From Rothia sp035916755 (GTDB lineage Bacteria > Actinomycetota > Actinomycetes > Actinomycetales > Micrococcaceae), in the NCBI RefSeq assembly GCF_035916755.1, contig NZ_JAYWIX010000001.1, positions 1 to 64,000 on the forward strand: a stretch of DNA of 64,000 bases, read 5' to 3'. Below are positions 46,857-55,450 of this stretch, piece by piece. Within the stretch, counting starts at the first letter, position 1. The number at the start of each line of letters is the position of its first letter. The notes beneath the pieces are model-generated. The model worked only from the letters and a program-made list of their open reading frames with translations, searched no databases and had not been told where the DNA came from. Made by a program: the position numbers and the translations under genes.

Positions 46857-47801
46857 ATGGTGAACAAAAGTCAGAATCAGGTCGTTGAGGCAGCCCAGCT
46901 TTATTACGGGGAGCACCTGACTATGTCCACTATCGCTACACGCCTGGGAGTCTCTCGCCCCACGGTTTCTCGCCTGCTCAAAACTGCACGTGAAACGGGT
47001 GTTGTGACAATTCATCTCAACGAGAGATCCTATAGTTCTGACCCCCTTGAAAAACGTCTTACTGACCTCTATCGGGTGCGGGTAACGGTGGTGAGGGCCC
47101 CTGAGTATGCCACGGAGCAGGCTCGTATGAGGCGGGTGGCAATAGCCACAGCGAACCTTTTGGATTCTCTAATTGTTCCGGGAACGACCCTGGGTGTTGC
47201 CTGGGGTTCCACGGTGACCGAGGTGGCCCAGTTTCTGCCCAAGCGGCCTCTGACCGGGGTGACGGTGGTTCAGCTGAACGGGGCGGGCAATGCCGTGCAG
47301 ACGGGTATCCCGTATTCGGGTGCGATTCTTGGGCAGGTGTCGTCCGCCTACGGGGCGCAAATGGTGCATTTCCCGGTGCCTGCCTTCTTTGACTTTGCTG
47401 ATACGAAGGCGGCTATGTGGCGGGAACGGTCGATTCGTGGCGTGTTGGCGGTGCAGCGCAGCGCAGATGTGGCCCTATTTGGGGTGGGTGCTTTTGGTGG
47501 TGAGCTCAAGTCGCACGTCTATAGCGGTGGCTATTTCAATGCTGAGCAGATGCGGGAGCTGCAAAGCCAGGGCATTGTGGGGGACATGTGTACGGTGCTG
47601 CTGCGGGAGGATGGCACCTGGGCTGATCTTGCCCTGAATCAGCGGGCGACGGGCCCCACCCCTGCAGAATTGGTAAAGATGGGACGACGTGTGTGCGCGG
47701 CTGCTGGCCGCCACCGTGCCGTTGCCCTGCGGGCCGCCCTTGCCACCGGTGCCATCACCGACCTAGTGGTGGATGCGGACCTGGCGGAGAGGCTGCTCTA
47801 G
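46857..47801 (+). CDS. SorC/DeoR-family regulator, probable glycerol regulator
   Basis: 314-aa regulator. The N-terminal HTH (STIATRLGVSRPTVSRLLKTARETGVV, about 22-48) is followed by a SorC-type sugar-phosphate-binding domain (TLGVAWGSTVTEVAQFLP, VVQLNGAG, DVALFGVGAFGG). It is divergent from glpD with an operator between them, so it likely represses glpD-glpF-glpK and responds to a glycerol metabolite such as glycerol 3-phosphate or dihydroxyacetone phosphate (inference). TAGAAT six bases before the ATG and the lack of an RBS suggest a leaderless mRNA. Confidence 0.85.
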   Translation: MVNKSQNQVVEAAQLYYGEHLTMSTIATRLGVSRPTVSRLLKTARETGVVTIHLNERSYSSDPLEKRLTDLYRVRVTVVRAPEYATEQARMRRVAIATANLLDSLIVPGTTLGVAWGSTVTEVAQFLPKRPLTGVTVVQLNGAGNAVQTGIPYSGAILGQVSSAYGAQMVHFPVPAFFDFADTKAAMWRERSIRGVLAVQRSADVALFGVGAFGGELKSHVYSGGYFNAEQMRELQSQGIVGDMCTVLLREDGTWADLALNQRATGPTPAELVKMGRRVCAAAGRHRAVALRAALATGAITDLVVDADLAERLL

Positions 47802-47852
47802 ATGTAACAGTGCGTCCAAGCTGAAACTGACAGTTTGTGTGTGGAAGTGGAT

Positions 47853-48755
47853 TTAGGGTAATTGTCCCACCGCCACCTTCAGTGCGTTCTTCACTGCCCT
47901 AATGGCAGGCTGCCCTGTGCTTTCGGTGCGGGTGGCTACATAAATTTCGCGGTAGGGGGCGCCGGGCAAGGGGAGAGCTTTCACCCCGTGCACCCGGCTC
48001 AGCTCCTTGCCGGCAGCGGGTAGGGCAAAGGACGGCATGATAGCCGCCGCCCCGCCAGCCGCCAGCTGCAAATGTGTGTTCAAATCATCAATCACGTAGC
48101 GCACCTGCGGCTCAAACCCCGCCGCCCGGCACTGGTTGATACCCCAGATACGGGAGGTGTTGTGCTCACCCTCGAAAACCCAGGGTAGGCGGGCTGCGTC
48201 GTCCAAAGTCTCAACCTCAGAATCGGCTGCGACCACCAGGTTGAGGGCGTCCTCGGTCAAGAGCTCGGAGGTGAGCTCGGGGTACTCGGGAATGTAGTGG
48301 TGGGGGTAAGACTCCGCAATCACAAGATCAAACTCCCGGCTTCGGGTCAGCGAGAGACCGGTTTCGGGGTCAATCTGCACCACGTGCAGCTGCACCTGCG
48401 GGGCGTGCTCTGCCAGATGGGCCAGGGCACCCGGCAGCAGGGCTTTTGCTGCCGACTGGAAAATCGCCAGTCGCACCTGCCCTGCAGGCACCCCCTCCAG
48501 CAGGGTGATGCGGGTGCGGGCGGCGTCCAGCTCCTTCAAAATATTGCGGGTGCTTTCCACCAGAATCAGAGCCTCGGTGGTTAGCTCCACCCGACGCCCC
48601 ACCTTACGTAGCAGAGGAGTGCCCACCTCTTTTTCCAGGGTGGTGATCTGCTGAGATATAGCAGAGGACGTCAGGTGCAGGGCCTTGGCGGTCGCAGCGA
48701 GTGTGCCGCGCTCGTGAATCTCAAGCAGCATGGCCAGGCGGCGCAAATCGTACAT
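47853..48755 (-). CDS. LysR-family transcriptional regulator
   Basis: 300-aa LysR regulator. The N-terminal HTH (LRRLAMLLEIHERGTLAATAKALHLTSSAISQQI in conserved blocks, residues 4-38) and linker LLRKVGRRVELT are typical. A periplasmic-binding-like effector domain covers about 90-295 (VRLAIFQSAAKALLPGAL, FDLVIAESYPHHY). It is divergent from putA, so it probably activates proline catabolism; the effector is unknown. RBS AGGAGTG. Confidence 0.9.
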   Translation of the reverse strand: MYDLRRLAMLLEIHERGTLAATAKALHLTSSAISQQITTLEKEVGTPLLRKVGRRVELTTEALILVESTRNILKELDAARTRITLLEGVPAGQVRLAIFQSAAKALLPGALAHLAEHAPQVQLHVVQIDPETGLSLTRSREFDLVIAESYPHHYIPEYPELTSELLTEDALNLVVAADSEVETLDDAARLPWVFEGEHNTSRIWGINQCRAAGFEPQVRYVIDDLNTHLQLAAGGAAAIMPSFALPAAGKELSRVHGVKALPLPGAPYREIYVATRTESTGQPAIRAVKNALKVAVGQLP

Positions 48756-48933
48756 GGGGCACTCCTGAGTGAGAGGTGAATGGCGTCACGAATACAGATT
48801 AGCAGAACTAAATGTACTGCCTAAATAATATTCATTTTTTCTAATAGTGTAACTTGCACCCAAAGGTGGTGAAATGGATAACAAGACACAAAGTTCACCC
48901 CGCCCTCGTGCGGGCTAGCAGGAGGTACCACCC

Positions 48934-51900
48934 TTGGCACAGCCTTTTAGCGATACCCACTACCAGCAGCTAGCTGACCAGGCCGTCCAGCTCGTCGCCG
49001 ACTGGGTCAAAGAAGCCCAGAACATCCCCGCCGACCCCGCAGCAGAGAAGCTGGCAGGCGTCCTGAAGGACCCCAACGGCCTTGAATTTACCGTCGGCTT
49101 TGTCGACGGCGTGGTACGCCCTGAAGACCAGGCCGTTGCCGGTAAGAACCTGGGGCGCATTGCCCCCATCGTCCCCTCCTTCCTGCCCTGGTACATGAAG
49201 AGCGCCGTGGGCCTGGGCGGCAAGCTGGCCGCTAAGGCTTCCTGGCCCACCGTGCCGATTGCCCGCACCGTCCTGCGTCAGATGGTCGGCCACCTGATTG
49301 TCGATGCCCGCGACGAAAAACTGGGGCCCGCTATCAAGCACCTCACCTCAACCGGCAACAAGCTCAACATCAACCTGCTGGGCGAAGCTGTACTTGGTGA
49401 CCGCGAAGCAGAGCGCCGCCTGACCGAAACCAAGCGCCTGCTGGCCCGCGACGACGTCGACTACGTCTCCATCAAGGTGTCCTCCGTTTCTGGCCCCCAC
49501 TCCCACTGGGCCTTCGAGGAAGTGGTGGACGAAGCCGTCCGCCGCCTCACCCCCCTCTACGAGCTGGCTGCAAACTCTCCCGCCCCGAAGTTCATCAACC
49601 TGGACATGGAAGAGTACAAGGACCTCGATATGACTATCGAGGTCTTCACCAAGATTCTTGACCAGCCCCACCTGAAGAACCTTGAAGCCGGTATCGTGCT
49701 CCAGGCCTACCTGCCCGACACCCTGGCCGCGATGCAGCGCCTGCAGGAATGGGCCGCCCAGCGCGTTGAGGCCGGCGGTGCTCGTATTAAGGTCCGCCTG
49801 GTGAAGGGCGCTAACCTCTCCATGGAAAAGGTTGAAGCCGCTGTGCACGGCTGGCCCCTGACCACCTGCGACTCCAAACAGGACTCAGACACCAACTACA
49901 AGCGCATCCTCAACTACGCCCTGCAGCCCGAGCACACCAAGAACATCCGCCTAGGCGTTGCCGGCCACAACCTCTTCGACGTCGCCTTCGCTCTGCTACT
50001 GGCCGAAGACCGCGGTGTTGAAAAGGACATCGAGTTCGAAATGCTCATCGGCATGGCCTCCCAGCAAGCCGAGGTCATCCGCCAGCGCGTTGGTCACCTA
50101 CTGCTCTACACCCCCGTCGTGCGCCCCGAAGAGTTCGACGTAGCTATCTCCTACCTGGTCCGCCGCCTGGAAGAAAACGCCTCAAGCGAGAACTTCATGA
50201 GCGCCGTCTTCGACCTCGACTCTTCACCCGCCCTCTTTGAGCGCGAGAAGAACCGCTTCCTACGCTCCCTGAACGAGGTCACCGACGAGGTGCAGCCCCC
50301 GCAGCGTACCCAGAACCGTCTGGAAGAAACCGAAGAGAACGTCTTCAAGCCCGCCGACGGCACTTTCGAAAACACCCCCGATACCGACCCCGCCCTGGCC
50401 GGTAACCGCGAGTGGGGCCGGGCCATCCTGGAGCGTTCAAAGACCACCCAGATCGGTATCGAAACCTTGGCCGCCAACGAGCTGGGCTCTGCCGAGGACG
50501 CCGAAACCCTGGTTGCCGAGACTGTGGCAGCTGGCGAGGCTTGGGGCGCCCGCCCCGCCTCAGAGCGTGCCGAGATTCTGCGTAAGGTAGCTGTAGCCCT
50601 GGCAGTCCGCCGCGGCGACTTCATGGAAATCATGGCCCATGAGGCGGGCAAGACCCTTGACCAGGGCGACGTTGAAGTTTCAGAAGCCGTTGACTTCGCC
50701 TACTACTACGCCATGCTGGCAGAGCGTCTCGACTCAGTAGACGGCGCCCAGCACCGCCCGGTCAAGCTGACCCTGGTCATCCCGCCGTGGAACTTCCCCA
50801 CCGCGATACCCGTCGGTGGCGTTATCTCAGCCCTGGCAGCGGGTTCAGCGGTTATCTTCAAGCCCGCCTCCAACACCGCCCGCATCGGTGCTCTCATCGC
50901 TGAGGTGCTGTGGGAAGCTGGCGTACCCCGCGAGGCCCTGCGCCTGGTCAAGGTCACCGACCGCGACGCCGGTTCAAAGATGATTGCCCACCCCGCCGTT
51001 GACCGCCTGATTCTGACCGGTGGTTACGAGACCGCCGAGATGTTCCGATCCTGGCGTAAGGACCTGCCCCTCTTCGGCGAGACCTCCGGCAAGAACTCCA
51101 TCATCGTCACCCCCAACGCCGACCTTGACCTGGCAGTCAAGGACGTCGTCTACTCAGCCTTCGGCCACGCCGGTCAGAAATGCTCGGCGGCCTCCACCGT
51201 GATTCTGGTGGGTTCGGTAGGGGAGTCCAAGCGCTTCTACAACCAGCTGGTTGATGCCGTGAAGTCCCTGCACGTTGCCCACCCCCAGGACATCGAATCA
51301 GAAATGGGCCCCGTTATTGAGAAGCCCGAGGGCAAGCTCAAGCGAGGCCTAACCACCCTGGGCGAGGGTGAAACCTGGATCATCAAGCCCGAACAGCTCG
51401 ATGAGACCGGCCGCCTCTGGTCACCCGGCGTTCGCGCAGGCGTCAAGCCCGGCAGCGAATACCACCTGACCGAGTACTTTGGCCCCATCCTGGGCGTCAT
51501 GAAGGCCGCCACCCTCGAAGAGGCTATCGAACTGCAGAACGCCACCGACTACGGTCTGACCGCTGGCCTGCACTCCCTCGACTCCGGCGAGCTGGAACTC
51601 TGGCTCTCTAAGGTCCAGGCAGGTAACCTCTACGTCAACCGCGGCATCACCGGTGCTATCGTGCAGCGTCAGCCCTTCGGCGGCTGGAAGAAGTCAACCG
51701 TAGGTTCCGGCACCAAGGCCGGTGGCCCCAACTACCTGGTCGCCCTCTCCGACTGGGAGACCGCAGAGTCCACCGCCACCACTGCCCCCTCACACGCGGG
51801 CGTCCGCTCCATCCTGGCTGCCCTGCGCGAGCCCACCGCCACCAACGACGGCTCCCTCGACATGCTGGCCCGCGCGGCTAGCTCCGATGCCGAGGCCTGG

Positions 51901-52419
51901 GCCACCGAGTTCGGTGTGGGCCACGACCCCAGCCAGCTGGGCGTTGAACGCAACATCCTGCGCTACCTGCCCACCACCGTCCAGGTGCGTCTGGGTGAGG
52001 ACGGCGACCGCGACCGCGCCCTGCGCGTCCTGCTAGCAGGTGTAGCAGCCGGTGCCACTATCGAGTTCTCCACCGGCCAGAGCATCCCGGTAGCTGTTGC
52101 CGGTGCCCTGCGCGGTGCGGGTGTCACCCTGATTGAGCAGAGCGATGCCGCCTACCGTGCTTCGCTGGCAAAGATTGCAAAGACCCCCTCAAAGCAGCTT
52201 GAGGGAACCGCCTTCGAAGGTGCCCGCATCCGCTACATCGGTAGCGACGCCACCAGCATCTACGAGGCACTCGACGGCCGCCCCGACATCGCGGTCTACT
52301 TCCAGCCTGTCACCGAAGCCGGCCGCATCGAGATGCTGCCCTTCGTGCGCGAGCAGGCAGTCTCCATCACCGCCCACCGCTTCGGCAACCCCTACAAGTT
52401 CTCTGAGGGTGTTATCTAA
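48934..52419 (+). CDS. putA: bifunctional proline dehydrogenase / glutamate-semialdehyde dehydrogenase
   Basis: 1161-aa PutA converting proline to glutamate in two steps. The FAD-dependent proline dehydrogenase barrel covers about 90-470 (DDVDYVSIKVSSV, ARIKVRLVKGANL and VAGHNLFDVAFA). The aldehyde dehydrogenase domain runs from about 510 to 1000 (LVIPPWNFPTAIPVGG, LTGGYETAEMFRSW, GETSGKNSIIV; catalytic Cys750 in GQKCSAAS). The last 150 residues are an ALDH-like extension. No N-terminal DNA-binding domain is present, so it is not self-regulating. The start is TTG at 48934 with AGGAGGT at 48920-48926. Confidence 0.95.
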   Translation: MAQPFSDTHYQQLADQAVQLVADWVKEAQNIPADPAAEKLAGVLKDPNGLEFTVGFVDGVVRPEDQAVAGKNLGRIAPIVPSFLPWYMKSAVGLGGKLAAKASWPTVPIARTVLRQMVGHLIVDARDEKLGPAIKHLTSTGNKLNINLLGEAVLGDREAERRLTETKRLLARDDVDYVSIKVSSVSGPHSHWAFEEVVDEAVRRLTPLYELAANSPAPKFINLDMEEYKDLDMTIEVFTKILDQPHLKNLEAGIVLQAYLPDTLAAMQRLQEWAAQRVEAGGARIKVRLVKGANLSMEKVEAAVHGWPLTTCDSKQDSDTNYKRILNYALQPEHTKNIRLGVAGHNLFDVAFALLLAEDRGVEKDIEFEMLIGMASQQAEVIRQRVGHLLLYTPVVRPEEFDVAISYLVRRLEENASSENFMSAVFDLDSSPALFEREKNRFLRSLNEVTDEVQPPQRTQNRLEETEENVFKPADGTFENTPDTDPALAGNREWGRAILERSKTTQIGIETLAANELGSAEDAETLVAETVAAGEAWGARPASERAEILRKVAVALAVRRGDFMEIMAHEAGKTLDQGDVEVSEAVDFAYYYAMLAERLDSVDGAQHRPVKLTLVIPPWNFPTAIPVGGVISALAAGSAVIFKPASNTARIGALIAEVLWEAGVPREALRLVKVTDRDAGSKMIAHPAVDRLILTGGYETAEMFRSWRKDLPLFGETSGKNSIIVTPNADLDLAVKDVVYSAFGHAGQKCSAASTVILVGSVGESKRFYNQLVDAVKSLHVAHPQDIESEMGPVIEKPEGKLKRGLTTLGEGETWIIKPEQLDETGRLWSPGVRAGVKPGSEYHLTEYFGPILGVMKAATLEEAIELQNATDYGLTAGLHSLDSGELELWLSKVQAGNLYVNRGITGAIVQRQPFGGWKKSTVGSGTKAGGPNYLVALSDWETAESTATTAPSHAGVRSILAALREPTATNDGSLDMLARAASSDAEAWATEFGVGHDPSQLGVERNILRYLPTTVQVRLGEDGDRDRALRVLLAGVAAGATIEFSTGQSIPVAVAGALRGAGVTLIEQSDAAYRASLAKIAKTPSKQLEGTAFEGARIRYIGSDATSIYEALDGRPDIAVYFQPVTEAGRIEMLPFVREQAVSITAHRFGNPYKFSEGVI

Positions 52420-52432
52420 GAGGACTAGGTAA

Positions 52433-52490
52433 GGACGCCCCACCCGGCTTCCCCTGCTCAGGGAAGTGGGGTGGGGCGTCCTTTTATATT
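52433..52490 (+). terminator. putA terminator
   Basis: 13-bp stem (52433-52445 GGACGCCCCACCC with 52469-52481), then TTTTATATTT. Same GGACGCCC core as the lctP and pyc terminators. Confidence 0.92.
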
Positions 52491-52548
52491 TAAGAGAAAA
52501 CCGGGCCGTTTCGGTGGCGCCCGCCACCAGCACCTGTACCCTGTGTCA

Positions 52549-52594
52549 TATAATCGTTAGGTGAGAGCTCCTTCTCCCTCGTCGGAGCTCACCT
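52549..52594 (+). promoter_or_regulatory. gcvH promoter and leader hairpin
   Basis: TATAAT (52549-52554) is a consensus -10, without a clear -35. A hairpin follows at once: AGGTGAGAGCTCC (52559-52571) with GGAGCTCACCT (52584-52594), a 2-nt bulge. I could not fit a glycine riboswitch to it. Confidence 0.55.
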
Positions 52595-52660
52595 CGTCGA
52601 GTTTCACGCACCTCGATCGGCACTCCCACAGAAGTCCCACAAAAGAAAAGGACACCTCCG

Positions 52661-53047
52661 ATGAGCAACGTTCCTGCAGAACTCAAGTACACCAAAGAGC
52701 ACGAGTGGGTCAGCGAACTCACCGCTGATGGCACCGTCCGCATCGGCGTTACCGACCACGCACAGAGCGAACTGGGCGACGTCGTCTACGTCGACCTGCC
52801 CGAGGTAGGCGAAACCATCGACGCAGAAGCAACCTTCGGCGAAATCGAATCCACCAAGAGCGTCTCGGACCTTTTTGCCCCCATCGCTGGTGAAGTCGTT
52901 GCCGTCAACGAAGACCTGGCAGATGCCCCCGAAACCGTCAACTCAGACCCCTATGGCGCGGGTTGGCTCATCGAGGTTCGCCCCAACGACGCCGCAGACA
53001 TCGAAGGCCTGCTCTCAGCTGCCGACTACGAGGCAGAAATTGCCTAA
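52661..53047 (+). CDS. gcvH: glycine cleavage system H protein
   Basis: 128-aa lipoyl carrier. The lipoylated Lys66 is in EIESTKSVSDL. KYTKEHEWV near the start and VVAVNEDLADAPETVNSDPYG are the usual motifs. It shuttles the aminomethyl group between GcvP, GcvT and Lpd. gcvP and gcvT are not beside it. In actinobacteria a lone gcvH heads the gcvH-garA-ftsR run, as here. RBS AAAAGGA. Confidence 0.96.
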   Translation: MSNVPAELKYTKEHEWVSELTADGTVRIGVTDHAQSELGDVVYVDLPEVGETIDAEATFGEIESTKSVSDLFAPIAGEVVAVNEDLADAPETVNSDPYGAGWLIEVRPNDAADIEGLLSAADYEAEIA

Positions 53048-53082
53048 AACCCGGCAGTAGCTATCACGCTATGAGTCCGCCT

Positions 53083-53119
53083 AAGGGCCGTCTTTTCCGC
53101 AGGGAAAGGCGGCCCTTTT
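53083..53119 (+). terminator. gcvH terminator
   Basis: 16-bp stem with G-U pairs (53083-53098 with 53102-53117, AAGGGCCGTCTTTTCC), loop GCA, then TTTG. A weak T-run but a very stable hairpin. Confidence 0.8.
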
Positions 53120-53330
53120 GCTCTAGGTAAAAACAGGAAAATTTGGTGGGAGAACACGGCACGAACCGGGCAGAATAGAGGCGAAGTGGCTAAGATTAAA
53201 CGAACGGTTCACTGTTTACCATTTCTTGACCTTGAACCGCTTACATCACACCACACCACGCATAACGTTTAGAACACAGGCACAGTACGGGCGTAGGCCC
53301 CGCCGCCCGAAGACATAAGGACGAGACCGT

Positions 53331-53771
53331 ATGGCCCAGCATGAAGCACACCCGCCCACAAGCACCATCGCCATGGTAGCCCTGGGCGTATCCCAGTCCC
53401 ATAACCCCACCGCCGAAGAACGCGACCTGCTGGCAACCCTGCCCGCAGGGTCAGCCGTCCTCATTGGTCTGGACGGCCAGTTCAAGGGCGCCCGCTTCCT
53501 CCTGAACCCCGAAACCGACGAAGATGGCGCTGACCTGCCCATCATCGCAGGCCGTAGCCCCCAGTCAGACATCTACCTGGACGACGTCACCGTCTCCCGT
53601 CGTCACGCCCTCTTCATCCCCAACGCGGGCAGCTTCATCCTGACCGATGCTGACTCCCTGAACGGTACCTACGTGAACAAGGACCGCGTGGACGAGGCCT
53701 ACCTGCGCAACGGCGATGAAATCTACATCGGCAAGTTCCACTTCGCCTTCTACCAGGGCCAGGGGCAGTAA
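53331..53771 (+). CDS. FHA-domain protein, GarA/OdhI-like
   Basis: 146-aa protein with a C-terminal forkhead-associated domain (about 75-140): GRSPQSDIYLDDVTVSRRHA and DADSLNGTYVNKDRV match GarA/OdhI closely. Those proteins bind and inhibit 2-oxoglutarate dehydrogenase and are switched by phosphorylation of an N-terminal ETTSVF motif. That motif is absent here; the N-terminus reads HPPTSTIAMVALG instead and no in-frame extension is possible (stop at 53316). RBS AAGGACGAG. Two nt separate it from the MerR-type gene. Confidence 0.88.
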   Translation: MAQHEAHPPTSTIAMVALGVSQSHNPTAEERDLLATLPAGSAVLIGLDGQFKGARFLLNPETDEDGADLPIIAGRSPQSDIYLDDVTVSRRHALFIPNAGSFILTDADSLNGTYVNKDRVDEAYLRNGDEIYIGKFHFAFYQGQGQ

Positions 53772-53773
53772 CC

Positions 53774-54529
53774 ATGGCTCAGGCTCACTCTGCTGAAACT
53801 GCTGGGGCAAAAAATAAGACCATCGGTCAGGTGCTCAGCGCCCTTGAAGGGGAATTTGAGGGCATTAGCGCCTCGAAGATTCGCTTTCTTGAAGATAAGG
53901 GTCTGGTGAGCCCGCAGCGTACCAATACCGGTTACCGCAAGTACTCCGAAGAAGATATTGAGCGCCTGCGTTTTGTGCTGCAGCTGCAGCGCGACCAGTA
54001 CCTGCCGCTCAAGGTGATCCGCCAGCGCCTGGCCGACATCGACGCGGGGCTAGTACCCTCCCCCGGCAGCAAACCGGCCGTTGGGCAGGGGAGCGGGGCG
54101 GACGCGTCCGCGCAGCCGGGTGCCGAAGAGCTGCCGAGTGCCCGCCCGGCAGCCGAGGCAGAACCGGCCCGCACCTACACCCTGCGTGAGCTGGGCCAGG
54201 CAGCCGGGGTCGATATGCCCCTGCTACGTGAGCTCATGAACTACGGTCTGCTGGCAGACAACAAAGAAGAGTACGACCAGTACGACCTGGCTGTTACGAG
54301 GGTGAGCGACCAGCTCACCGCCCACGGCCTGCACCCGCGCCACCTGCGAGCCTTCCGGGCCGCTGCCGACCGCGAAGTCGACCTGGTTGAAACCGCGGTG
54401 GGCCCTCTGGCCCTGCGTAAGGACGAAGAGTCCCAGGCCCGTGCGGCCGAACTCGCCGGTGATATTGCCCAGCTGCTGCTCCGCCTACACATGGCCCTGG
54501 TAGCCGGGAGTATGCCCAGCTTCGACTAA
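53774..54529 (+). CDS. ftsR: MerR-family regulator FtsR
   Basis: 251-aa MerR regulator. The HTH segment is IGQVLSALEGEFEGISASKIRFLEDKGLV (in conserved blocks, residues 16-45), with TNTGYRKYSEEDIERL. The C-terminal half has TYTLRELGQAAGV and QLTAHGLHPRHLRAF, a second winged-helix-like unit. A Pro/Ala/Gly-rich linker joins them. Orthologues in corynebacteria activate ftsZ, and position after gcvH-garA is conserved, so FtsR is a confident family call. The bifunctional nuclease gene (bfn) that often follows is absent. Confidence 0.87.
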   Translation: MAQAHSAETAGAKNKTIGQVLSALEGEFEGISASKIRFLEDKGLVSPQRTNTGYRKYSEEDIERLRFVLQLQRDQYLPLKVIRQRLADIDAGLVPSPGSKPAVGQGSGADASAQPGAEELPSARPAAEAEPARTYTLRELGQAAGVDMPLLRELMNYGLLADNKEEYDQYDLAVTRVSDQLTAHGLHPRHLRAFRAAADREVDLVETAVGPLALRKDEESQARAAELAGDIAQLLLRLHMALVAGSMPSFD

Positions 54530-54548
54530 CCCCACCTAACCTTGCGCG

Positions 54549-54612
54549 AGGGGCACCGGGTAAACGTGGTCTGTCTTAATGACCAGAACCACGTTAAAAC
54601 GCCGGTGCCCCT
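54549..54612 (+). terminator. long hairpin after ftsR
   Basis: AGGGGCACCGG (54549-54559) pairs with CCGGTGCCCCT (54602-54612); inside, AACGTGGT pairs with ACCACGTT and GGTC with GACC. No T-run follows, so it may be a terminator or an RNA structure upstream of merR. Confidence 0.5.
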
Positions 54613-54696
54613 GCCGACCGATTAACCGGCAAAAGGGTTACTGGGCAGGTAGGATAAGAGAGTCCATGATCAGTTCAAGGGAAGGAACCTCAAACC

Positions 54697-55350
54697 GTGA
54701 CACAGTACAACGGTGAACCTAGCGCCCCCGCCGCGCTGCGAGGCGTACCTGCCCCCATGGATCAGCCCCTGCTGGGCTTTGAAGACGTCATGCCCCGCAC
54801 CTCCCCGGTGGGTGAGCAGGGCGTCCTCTTTGACGACCCTGTTTCTCTGGTTGATGAAAACCTGGGCTACCGCGGCCCCACCGCCTGTAAGGCAGCAGGC
54901 ATTACTTACCGCCAGCTCGACTACTGGGCCCGCACCCACCTGGTGGAGCCCACCGTCCGCTCAGCCCAGGGTTCTGGCTCCCAGCGTCTTTACTCTTTCC
55001 GCGATGTGCTCGTACTCAAAATCGTTAAGAGCCTGCTCGATACCGGCGTATCCCTGCAGCAGATTCGCACCTCGGTCGACCACCTGCGCTCCCGCGGCGT
55101 TGAAGACCTCGCCGGAATCACCCTGATGTCCGACGGTGCCTCGGTCTACGAATGCACCTCGGCCTCTGAGGTAATTGACCTGGTGCAGGCCGGCCAGGGC
55201 GTCTTCGGCATTGCTATCGGCCGTGTCTGGCGCGAACTGGAAGTATCGCTGAGTGAACTGCCCGGCGAAAGCACCGCCCAGGAAATCCAGGCAGAGACCG
55301 AGTTCCACGACGAACTTTCGGCCCGCCGAGCCCGCAAGGCCGGCGCCTAA
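54697..55350 (+). CDS. second MerR-family regulator of the gcvH-garA-ftsR locus
   Basis: 217-aa MerR-type protein. About 55 poorly conserved residues precede the DNA-binding domain (GYRGPTACKAAGITYRQLDYWARTHLVEP in conserved blocks, then RLYSFRDVLVLKIVKSLLDTGVSLQQIR). A GYRG-type variant of this kind is the usual fourth gene of the actinobacterial locus. Targets unknown. GTG start at 54697, RBS GGAAGGAA. Confidence 0.85.
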   Translation: MTQYNGEPSAPAALRGVPAPMDQPLLGFEDVMPRTSPVGEQGVLFDDPVSLVDENLGYRGPTACKAAGITYRQLDYWARTHLVEPTVRSAQGSGSQRLYSFRDVLVLKIVKSLLDTGVSLQQIRTSVDHLRSRGVEDLAGITLMSDGASVYECTSASEVIDLVQAGQGVFGIAIGRVWRELEVSLSELPGESTAQEIQAETEFHDELSARRARKAGA

Positions 55351-55362
55351 ACAGCATAGAAA

Positions 55363-55397
55363 ACTACCCCGTCTCGCAGATGCGAAGGCGGGGTAGT
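55363..55397. terminator. terminator for the convergent merR and parA genes
   Basis: ACTACCCCG (55363-55371) pairs with CGGGGTAGT (55389-55397), with inner TCGCA/TGCGA. On the minus strand it is followed by TTTTC, so it best serves the parA-like gene. Confidence 0.8.
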
Positions 55398-55403
55398 CAC
55401 GTC

Positions 55404-55443
55404 TAGGGGCGCAGGCTCACAGCGAGCGTGAGCCTGGGCCCCT
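55404..55443. repeat. hairpin made of the ends of the dispersed repeat
   Basis: GCAGGCTCAC (55411-55420), AGCGA, GCGTGAGCCTG, flanked by TAGGGGC/GCCCCTA. GCAGGCTCACAGCGA and CAGCGAGCGTGAGCCTG are also the left and right inner ends of the repeat at 61940-62138. It may be a collapsed remnant of that element or its progenitor. Confidence 0.5.
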
Positions 55444-55450
55444 ATACGTC

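Noticed and set aside
52501..52660. Glycine riboswitch ahead of gcvH
   Set aside because: The conserved aptamer core sequences are not found; only a simple hairpin is visible.
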